Origin: Dermatemys mawii | Lineage: Eukaryota; Chordata; Testudines; Dermatemydidae | Assembly: GCA_007922305.1 (NCBI GenBank) | Contig: ML677373.1 | Span: forward strand, 17,056,242 to 17,120,241 | DNA: 64,000 nt | Reading direction: 5' to 3' | Shown here: positions 55,726 to 64,000 of the stretch, piece by piece | Layout of the letters: each line of letters starts with the position of its first letter | Position numbering within the stretch: the first letter of the stretch is position 1 | Translations under genes and position numbers: made by a program | The notes under the pieces: model-generated | What the model saw: the letters and a program-made list of their open reading frames with translations, nothing else | What the model was told of the DNA's origin: nothing | Databases searched by the model: none

Positions 55726-58700
55726 TTAGAGTTTTACATTCTCGGTGGTCGATTCATTAGTAGGAGAAGGTTCAATAATCAGTCTTGGTTCAATCAGTGC
55801 ACTCCAGCTTTCAGTTATCTGAAACAAATGTGTACTATTTAGCATGGAGAGAAACAGATAATTTATTTTATTGTCTATATTTGTGCTAAGAAGGTTCATA
55901 TCAGCTGAGTATCTATATAAGAACATTACTAAACAAGAACTACTATATAGTACAAAGATCTGTATGGTGAATCCAAACTCTGCTTTTCTGCTTTCCCAAT
56001 ACACATGGAATTCCACTGAAATCAGCAAAGATCCACGCATGTAGGGAGAGTAAAATACCAGATGAATAGACAAACTTGTAAAAACTGAAATATGGTAGAC
56101 ATAATATTGAAGTCTGTTACATTAAGGAAAAAAAAAAGTGTTCAAAAAATGTTGTTTAGCAAATTATATACATACATCTATACACCTGTGTAGTTATTAA
56201 ATAAGGTATAATGTTGCAGTAATATATACACCAATCACTATAAAGAAGCAATTATTTCTTTTCTGTTTTTGCTCATTTTCACTGAGACGTACTGACATAT
56301 AGAAATCTCATTAAAACAAGTAAGTTCCTTAGCTGCAATGAACAGTCACATAAAACCAATGGCATTTCAACTGTGCATAGCACAAGGCCAAGCAGTTTAA
56401 AAAATATTAACACACCTTCGTATCCTGAGAAACAGCATATTCTATCACTTCAGCTCCATCTGCAGATTCGTACACCAGATCAAACTTTCCTGGCTCTTTC
56501 ACCACTTAAACAAGAAAGAAACATGATTTCCAGTTAGCTTTATATAAATGTAAAAGTAAACATTATTTGTATAATATTTAAAAAGCTAGTCAAGTTCATT
56601 TATTTAATCAGCAATACACATTACAACAAACACTGTTGCAATCATTCATTCCCCAATAGTTCAATGACCATACAGTGCAGTGTAAACACAGTAGTGTATC
56701 ACACTATACAGTATCAACTAATTAATCTAATTTGTTTGCGGTAGGGACCCAATAAAAGGCAACATTTGCCAACTCAATCACAAATCACTCCTGATTTAAG
56801 TATAAGGAAAACCTGTGTTAAACTCAGATGTGTGGAAGCTCTTGAAAAATGCTGGTTGCTAAATGGCAACCACTAGACTTGCAATCAGAATTTCAATTAA
56901 GTATTTGAGATGCACTCCATTACTTTGTAAGGACTTAATCCTACACTAAATAAAATCAATGACAAAACTATTGATTTCAAAGGACTCGGCCCTAAAATTT
57001 CTTTCATTCATGAGCATATGTCTATTCCATTTATTTTCATCTAACCAGTTTAATCTTTCAGATGATATAGTGCAGTTCCAGTGAGATACTGTTCACTTTC
57101 TAGCTGTGAAGAGCACAACTCAAAGTGAACTTTGTATGCATGATGCCACACCTGACAAGTCATTCGAGTATCCAAACCTGCTTGGCAATATGTACAACCA
57201 ATTTCTAGACAGCAAGCAAGTGCTATGGATTTTCTGTATTTAACACAGTATTTTAATCTGTGGAAAATTTTATGATGTTTAAGGTAATGCTGAAAAAATG
57301 TGCCTCAGAAATTGTAATATACTGACTTATGGATGTTTACCACCTCGGCAGAAATGACTTTAGATATTTACATACTGACTTCTTGGGTTACATATACTTG
57401 CCTGCTGAAGATGAAAGAATCTCAAGCTCTAGCTGTCTGTTATCAGCATTCCAACTGATTATTTTTCCCTCCTTCAAAAAACAACAATGGTTCTATGGTG
57501 AAACATAGCAAATTTGACAAGTATTTCATATTACATTACAAGGATATGCTTGAACACAGCCAGAGCACATATTTCTATTTGATGAAGTCTTTTGTCCAGT
57601 TCTGAAAAATCTGTTAAACAATTAACTTTGAAAAATTTTAAAAGAACTGAAATTAGTAATACCAAAAAACCCCAAATCTTTTATTGCTACATTAATCCAC
57701 AGTGACTGTGGCAATCAGTCAGCTATAAATCCAGTTTTCTTTGAAACTGCTACAAAGGAATATTTTTAATAATTCCATGAAATGTCTTGACAACTTCAAA
57801 CAAATGTGCCAAGTCTTTCAATGTTCTTTTGCATCCAAAGCTTGTAATTTTTTCTCACATTTTAAATTGTTTGCTCTTAAATCAGCAGTATTGTTTGCAT
57901 GTGTTTTTCTAATGACAACACTTAATATTTTGAATAGTTTTGTATTTTGTAATTATTTTTTATTTATATTGGAAATAATCTGCAAGGTAATATCAGAAGT
58001 GTAGGGAAAATATACAATGCCCAGGATTATAAAATATATAAGACTCCCCAAAACCTTGTCTTACCCGCTATGGTATTATACATACATTTTTTGAAATAAT
58101 ACCTTGTAGTCAGATACTTCAGGAGTGTAATTTTCAGTTAATTCCAAAAGCTGTTAAAAGAAAAATATAAGTCATTAAAAAACATGAAAAATTGTATCTC
58201 CTGCTTTCTGGCCCTTGTTGATGTCACTTATTATCCAGCCTGGGCCCTATCACTGAGGTGAAGTGCATAAGAGCTGTGCATTCTGCTCCTAGATCCTAAT
58301 GTTTGCCCCAGCTAGTATTCCATGACTGATTGCTCCAGTGGATTTCCATTCAGCATGGGACTCAAGAAGAGACTGCTGTGACTTCAGCTTCCTCAGCACC
58401 AGTGGTTGTTTTCTTTATTTTTGATTTTGAAAATGATGTCACAGATATACCATATGGAGACAAACAGTAAAATTTAAGAGGATTTTCATAGTGACTTCAT
58501 TTTTGAGTGTGTGAAGCACTTCTCTCTGGGGTGGTCTTTAAGGAGCTGTTTGTATCAGGATAGCTCTTCCTAGAATACCTTTCTTTTCTCTGGAAGATTC
58601 AAAGACAGCTTGATTAACTAACCCTTGACTCAGGTGGTTTGGGGCAAGGATCCAGTATACAGATTTGTTTAGGAATTCCTATTGAAATTGAGGTGGAGAT

Positions 58701-61700
58701 GGACAGTATGACATTTATTTGCTTATGCTGTCATTCTATTAAGTTAAAACAAAATAAACTTAAACTTTAGTTCAAAAGCTTTCTAAAATAGAGGCATCAG
58801 TTGATTCCCTTCAAGTTGTGTCTTTAGAGTAAGACAATTTGAAAATATATGCATAATCAAAACTGTAGCAGGTTCTTTTATTCAAGAAAATATTTGAGAG
58901 ATTAATGAATAATATTAGAGAGATTAATGAATAATTTTAGCGCTACTTGCAAATACAAGACATACCAGAAGGCTTTGAACCAGTCAGAGTTCCAGATTCC
59001 TTAGAAAAAGATTTTGACAAAAATGTCATCCACAAATAAAGTGAAAAAGGGTTCTTTGACTATCCAGTTCTTAGGCTAACGGTTGAAAGCCTAACTTTAT
59101 ACTTCATCTGGAAAGGTGGTGATGTCAGTCCTACTGGGACCCATTTTTCCTCCTCTAACTCACAAGCTAGGGGAACCAAGGTTAACTGCATATCAGATAA
59201 ATACTTCTAGAGCAACAGTTACTAAATAATTCAAGTTTGAACAGTGCAAAATTTTTGATGTCACAGCTAGAGTAGCTGTGTTATATTTTGCAAAATTTAT
59301 TATACTGGTACATCTGAAAGAGATCTGAGCCATATGACTAACACTAGTTATTTTAGGATTTCCTTACCTTAAAAGCAATTTTTTCCCCTACTTGTGGAGG
59401 GGCAGCTAATAGAGGTAAAACACTATAGTCCCTCTTTGGAACTTCCACCGGATTCTGTGAAATAAACATTACACCCACAGATTCAATTAATTAACAAAAG
59501 CAAAATAGCAATATTAATGCTGTATGAAAAAAACGAGAAAATCCATCACACACAAACTAGCATCCAACCCAAAAGGTAGAGCACAAGCTATGTGTGTAAC
59601 AAAAAACAACAGTATTTTACAAACACTTGTTCAGGATATGAGTTAGCTGGCCTTAACTGTATGAACGGTACAGTTGTATTCTTTACAGTCGTCTTATTCT
59701 TATCTTGTGTTTTGTTTTTAGAATTTATGCTCATCTGATGTGAGAGGCAGTGTTTCCTGGTTGGCAGAGCACTCAGTTGGGACTCATAAGACCGGGGTTC
59801 TATTCCCAGTTCTGGCACTGGCCCACTGGGTGACCTTGGGCAAATCACTTCTCTTCTCTGTGCTTCAATTTCCTATCTGTAAAATGGGCATGATGATGCC
59901 AACCTTCTTTGTTAAGTGCTTTGAGATCTACCATTGAAAAGCATGATATAAGAGCTAGTGGTATTACTGTGTTTTTGTATATTCAATTACTAAAATTTTA
60001 GTAAGAAAACTATAACTTTTAAAAAAATCTTTAAAGAAATGTGTTATGAGGACATAAATAGTCACTCACCTGGATAACAACTGAAGTGTTTGTTGCTGCT
60101 TCATTTAACTGCTGCCGTTTCTGGCTTTCACTGCTGTAGTTGAAGAAGCAGCTATTGCTTTCTCCTTGGCTTCGGCCCCGGCCACGGCCCCGGATCATCC
60201 CACGACCCCTAGGTCCTCTCCAGAAGAAGTTATCCTCTCCTCTTCCAAGTCCCCTTCCAAAACTGCTAGGGTTTACAGCTGGTCCTTGATTGCTAGTTGG
60301 CAACTGTTTATCACCACTTCTTACTAAGGATTTATTGAAGTCAACATTTGCTATGGGCTTTTTAATAACAAATGTGTCTGAATCTGAGCTATCAGACTTT
60401 GAGGAGGAAGTCTTTGCCTTAGGGGACTTTGACAAAATGTTCACAATTGGTGGATTTTTAGGCAGCAATTGTCTCTTTGAGTTACTGCTTTCCTCCTCCT
60501 CCATACTAGAGTTAGAATCTGAACTCGAGGATGTGGGTTTAGTTTTTTTACTAATTGCAGTCTTAGGAGATTTTTCATCTTTAGACTTTGCAGTAACTTT
60601 ACTAGCAGCAACAACAGTTTTCATAGCAGAATTTGCAGTAAGTTGGGCTTTGTCTCTGTGTAGGGTGGCTGCCACAGGTTTATGTGAGGATTTATTTTGT
60701 ATCATATCCATTACACTGTCAGATGATGTGCTGGAGGAATCACAATCTGAAATTCCCCCTCTCTTTTTGCTGGACTGTGCTGCAATGTTTTTTACTGTGC
60801 TAGGACTCAGAAGGAAACTGTTGTTGGCCTTTTCTAAAACAGTCTTTCCTCTAACTGCCTTTGTCTGCTTAGCATCCTTTCTTTCTGCCTCCAGCTCTTT
60901 CTCCCGCTCAGACTTTTTTTTAAGCTTTTTGGACTCATCAAGATCACTGTCATCCTTACCTCCTGTCATACCATTTCTTCCATTAGCCTCTTCTTTTCCT
61001 TTTCTTTTATTGGACTTTTTCCAAGAGTCTTGAACATTTACAGAAGCCCCTTCCTTACAAGAAAGATGTTCAGAGTTCTGTTTCTTCTTCTTTTTCCTTC
61101 TGTGTCTGTCATCTTCACTTTTAGACTCCCCCACCTCTTCCAACTTTTGCCTGTGCCTTTTTCTCTTTTTTCTTGATGAATAAGTGATACCATTATCAAT
61201 CTCATCACAACTATCTGCAACTACCTCTTCCAATTTAACTCTGTGAAAAAGACAAAGAGAAACCAGGGTTCAGTATAATTAGCAAACTAATAATCCTTTC
61301 AACTTATTGAGTTTGAAATAGTTATTAGATTATTGTCTTTCAGAAATAAGGATATCACAGCTATTCACTTAGCAGCTAAGGAATATTACCTTAGTAGATG
61401 AGCAGATGCACCTATAAATCTCTGAACAAATTATGCCACTAAGGACTAAATGAACTGTCATCAAACATATGCTACCCGGGGTGGGGTGGGGGTAGAGGAG
61501 ATGACACACAGGACGACAGCGTTGTGCACAGATTGCAACACGTCCCTGTTGCTTGAGGGACCCACATGCCAGTGCAGATGCCATGGAGTAGAGGAGCACA
61601 GTGAGAAGTCTGCAGGGAATATGAGCTGCACTTTCCTTCAGTACTAGTGCACCCAGATTTTCTCTAGCCACACTTGTCAAACTTTAGGTGTTTGGTCTGA

Positions 61701-64000
61701 GGCACGTGCTGTAGTAAGAAGAGAGCCCTAAGACATAAGACCTTATATCAAAGGCCTGCTATGAGGCAAAACCTACTCACAAAATCTGGCAAAAACAGGG
61801 CTGATATTGCAAAAATGCACATTCTTAAGAAGTGCAAGTCACAAAGTACTCACGCAAACACATCCCGATATCAAGTAGTACCAGAACATCCCGATACCAA
61901 GAATGTTACAAAAACATTCCCCAAGGATAACAGGAACACACTGACCCCTCCTAAAAGATAAGGTCAGAAAGAGAGTACGTAATAAAAATGTGTACAACAG
62001 GGGTGGGCAAACTATGGCCCGTGGGCCACATCCAGCCCACGGGACTGTCCTGCCCGGCCCCTGAGCTCGTGGCCAGGGAGGCTACCCTGGCCCCTCCCCT
62101 GCCTTCCCCTCTCCCCTGGAGACATGCCGCTGCGCGGGCAGCACTCTGGAGCACAGGGGAGCATGTCTGGCCATGCACAGTGGCTAGATATGCAGCTCTG
62201 AGCACAGTAAGTAGACTGGGGGTTGGATAAGGCACAGGGAGACCCGGAGGGCAGTCAGGGACAGGGGGCGGTTGGATGGGGCAGAGATTCTGAGGGATGG
62301 TCAGGGGACAGAGAACGGAGAGGTTGGATAGGTGTAGGAGTCCCAGAGGTCTGTCGGGAGTGGGGGTCGGGGGGGACAGAGGTTGGAGCAGTCAGGGGAC
62401 ATAGGGTTGGGTAGGGGGTGGGCAGTTATGGTGAGGGATCTTGAGAGGGGACAGTAAGAGAACAGGGGAGCTTAGATAGAAGGTGGAGTCCCAGGGGTGC
62501 GGTTGGTGCAGGGATCCCAGGAGGGAGTCCGGTCAGAGGACTGGGGGGGGTGGGGGAAGGCGGAGTTGGATGGTCAAGGATTCTGAAGGGGGCAGTCAGG
62601 AGGTGAGAAGTGGGAAGGGGTCAGATAGGGGGCGGGGGCCAGGCTCTTTGGGGAGGCCCAGCCTTCCCTACTTGGCCCTCCATACAGTTTTGCAACCACA
62701 ATGTGGCCCTCGAACCAAAAATTTTGCTTACCCCTGGTATGCAAGGTGATCTGTGATAACTACCTACATCAGGGGGGCAGTAACTAACTATGTCAAATGG
62801 GCAGTACTAACTTGTTTGTATCAGAACATAAAGATTTATTTCAGAAGTAGTATCTTTGTCTAGCCTAGGGAGGAACCGAAAGTCCCGCTGTTCACTGAGC
62901 TGGTCCATTCTTACAGGCGTACGCGTATTAATGGTCCAGTAGAGTCTGCAAAATACTAGTGCCATGCTTCACCAACAATAAACCTGGCTGGGTACCTTCG
63001 TCTATTAACAAATCCTGTGGGCACTGGGGGGTTCGCACAAGGTGTGTCATGCCAGCTGTCTGCACAGGGCTGGCACGGCACACAGAGGGAACACAAACAG
63101 GCAGCTAAACATCTGTCAACATCTAACCACACAGACTTTGTGGGACATCACAGGCCTGCTTCCAAAATCTCAAGATTTTAAAGGTATGTCCAGGCAATAA
63201 TAAAGGTGCTTTTCCAAAGAGAGTTGAACGTAGGCTATAATATGACCGGTGACGTGATCTGAAAGGTATTAAAAGGTGTCTGCACAATGGGAAGAAGGTG
63301 TTCCAAATCGCGTAAGCTCACTCTTTTCAGAAACAGGCTTTCCCATCCACGAGACAAGAGCGGAGCGGGGCAGCCATGAAAGTAGGGTTACCAGCCCTCC
63401 ACAATTGGCCTGGAAACTCTGGGAATTATATATTAAACTTTAATTAAAAGATTATGTCATGTGATGAAATCTCCAGGAATACATCCAACCAAAACTGGCA
63501 ACCCTACATGGAACCAACACTGCAGAGAACAGAGGAGGTGCAGAGAGTTGGCTCCTGGCTGGGCTTGTTGCAAAGCAGAGACTTGAGCCTTGAGACCCGT
63601 ACTCCTGCAGCCACCTGGGGAACAGCCGAGTTTCCTAATTATTATTATTTTAAAAGCCCGCCCCCCTTATGCCTCCACTTTTCAGTCCCAGACTAAAGCA
63701 CGACCTTGGGCTAAAGGGGCCTAGGCAGAAACATCAGGGGCGTCTATCTCCAAGGGGGCAACTGAACCGTGACCAGAGGTGCCCCCCCGCCCCGGATTTG
63801 CGGCTTCCCCCATCCCTCCCCCACAACGTGTCCGAGGGAGTCTCGCGCCCTCCCCCACCCCCGCTGCCTGAGGGAGTCGCGCCCCCGCCCCCGCTGCCTG
63901 AGGGAGTCTCGCGCTCCCGGTACCTGAGGGAGTCTCGCGCTCCCGTTCCCGGTACCTGAGGGAGTCATTGTCCCGCACCAGGCGCGCGCTCTCGGTCGGC
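55726..64000 (-). CDS. COIL: Coilin (p80), 5' end cut by window edge
   Basis: Coilin is the scaffold of nuclear Cajal bodies, where snRNPs mature. The exons, on the minus strand, are 64000-63956 (end of exon 1), 61240-60070, 59454-59368, 58150-58103, 57471-57402, 56504-56416 and 55818-55726. Phases are consistent (2, 0, 0, 0, 1, 0), giving 533 residues plus the stop. Exon 1 reads [13 protein letters not shown], as in the human N-terminal self-association domain. Exon 2 holds basic and serine-rich low-complexity stretches and an RG box ([13 protein letters not shown]). Exons 3-7 encode the Tudor-like C-terminal domain ([40 protein letters not shown]). The junction between exons 5 and 6 uses a GC-AG intron. 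The low-complexity middle differs from human in sequence but not in character. Confidence 0.95.
56416..57471 (-). CDS. COIL: COIL exons 5 and 6 joined by a GC-AG intron
   Basis: Exon 5 (57471-57402) ends TCAGCAG followed by GCAAGT, and exon 6 (56504-56416) begins TGGTGAAAGAG after TTTAAG. Joining at G|TG gives [15 protein letters not shown], the same length as the human [15 protein letters not shown]. The nearby GT (57,396-57,395) would break the frame, so the GC donor is the consistent choice. Confidence 0.85.
58896..58938. repeat. Small tandem duplication in COIL intron
   Basis: AGAGATTAATGAATAAT occurs twice in a row about 21 bases apart, a simple local duplication in intron 3. Confidence 0.8.
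59738..59967 (+). repeat. MIR-type SINE, nearly full length
   Basis: The tRNA-like head (GGTTGGCAGAGCACTCAGTT, GGGGTTCTATTCCCAG), core (GGGTGACCTTGGGCAAATCA, TATCTGTAAAATGGGCATGA) and tail (AAGTGCTTTGAGATCTACC, ATATAAGAGCTAG) are in order. It lies in COIL intron 2, antisense to the gene. Confidence 0.9.
60070..61240 (-). CDS. COIL: COIL exon 2, basic and serine-rich region with RG box
   Basis: 1171 bases. It starts [12 protein letters not shown], has nuclear-localisation-like clusters ([17 protein letters not shown]), many serine-acid stretches ([24 protein letters not shown]), then [15 protein letters not shown] and the RG box near plus-strand 60,165-60,215. In human coilin the RG arginines are methylated and bind SMN. 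The opposite-strand frame of 247 codons is a shadow. Confidence 0.95.
61998..62736. mobile_element. hAT-like nonautonomous element with internal minisatellite
   Basis: The termini are CAGGGGTGGGCAAACTATGG and TTTTGCTTACCCCTG. The flanks 61,990-61,997 (GTGTACAA) and 62,737-62,744 (GTATGCAA) match at six of eight bases. The G-rich middle repeats units around GGGCAGTCAGGGGACAG and GGTTGGAT, and produces meaningless open frames. Confidence 0.85.
63383..63506. mobile_element. Short inverted-repeat element (TAGGGTTRCCA ends)
   Basis: It begins TAGGGTTACCAGCCCTCC and ends AACTGGCAACCCTA; the inner part includes CCTGGAAACTC and CTCCAGGAAT. I recognise it as a repeat family of reptile genomes. The TA at both borders could be a mariner-type duplication. 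Confidence 0.6.
63832..63966 (-). repeat. Minisatellite copying the COIL exon 1 donor
   Basis: Five copies of CTGAGGGAGTC (plus strand) or near variants have exon-end-equivalent positions at 63,956, 63,924, 63,898, 63,868 and 63,832, with spacings of 32, 26, 30 and 36 bases. On the gene strand each is a CTCAG donor context: two followed by GTACCG, two by GCAGCG and one diverged. Confidence 0.85.
63956..64000 (-). CDS. COIL: COIL exon 1, 3' part only
   Basis: The 45 visible bases encode [15 protein letters not shown], matching human [15 protein letters not shown] in the N-terminal self-association domain. They end in phase 2 (CTCAG|GTACCG), and joining to 61,240 restores LRVKLEE. The start codon lies right of the window. 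Confidence 0.92.

Larger units (their letters stand above)
61241..63955 (-). other. COIL: COIL intron 1
   Basis: Non-coding. It contains an hAT element (61,998-62,736), a shorter inverted-repeat element (63,383-63,506) and, at its 5' end, a minisatellite that copies the splice donor. Confidence 0.7.
63740..64000. promoter_or_regulatory. CpG island at COIL exon 1
   Basis: Dense CpG sequence at the window edge covering the end of exon 1 and the start of intron 1. The promoter itself lies outside. Confidence 0.6.

Noticed and set aside
60290..61033. 247-codon plus-strand frame opposite COIL exon 2
   Set aside because: Leucine/serine-rich mirror of the lysine- and serine-rich coilin exon; no splice or promoter evidence.
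62223..62749. Glycine-rich open frames
   Set aside because: They lie inside the G-rich minisatellite of an hAT-like element.
63721..63978. Frames containing RDNDSLR followed by arginine/glutamate repeats
   Set aside because: They run from true COIL exon 1 into the intronic minisatellite. Splicing at 63,956 gives the conserved protein.

Overview
The window is vertebrate nuclear DNA, most likely from a non-avian reptile and probably a turtle. It has large introns and AT-rich intergenic DNA with isolated CpG islands. Its repeats include CR1-type LINE 3' ends, one finishing in an ATTCTATGA-type tandem, MIR/tRNA-type SINEs, many short hAT-like elements with 8-bp target duplications, and small palindromic foldback elements. 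Four protein genes could be reconstructed exon by exon from splice sites, frame continuity and remembered family sequences. No database search was run, so the taxon and all identities rest on recognition alone.

Layout, left to right. (1) 1-11,214, plus strand: the last four coding exons of DGKE (diacylglycerol kinase epsilon), followed by about 7.5 kb of AT-rich DNA that may be its 3' UTR. (2) 15.5-25.7 kb, plus strand: a complete four-exon gene for a secreted meteorin-family protein of 295 residues, closer to METRNL than to METRN. It starts in a CpG island that is broken by a 100-base gap. (3) 36-50 kb, minus strand: TRIM25, an E3 ligase of innate RNA sensing. Eight exons are visible; one expected 96-base coiled-coil exon is missing and probably lies in the 400-base gap at 47,744-48,143. 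Its promoter carries an exact ISRE consensus. (4) 55.5-64 kb, minus strand: COIL (p80 coilin), from the end of exon 1, cut by the window edge, through the stop codon in exon 7.

The order DGKE - TRIM25 - COIL matches human 17q22 as I remember it. The meteorin-family gene between DGKE and TRIM25 does not belong to that human order and is the most interesting content here. Other points are a run of four small phase-1 exons in TRIM25 that could each be skipped in frame, a GC-AG intron in COIL, a minisatellite that duplicates the COIL exon 1 splice donor, and a pair of related noncoding elements about 8 kb apart, one in the meteorin-like gene's third intron and one in the intergenic region beyond it.

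The genes form no operon-like unit. DGKE acts in lipid signalling, the meteorin-like protein is secreted, TRIM25 acts in cytoplasmic antiviral signalling and coilin organises Cajal bodies. The two plus-strand genes converge on the two minus-strand genes, with a repeat-rich intergenic region at about 25.7-36 kb.
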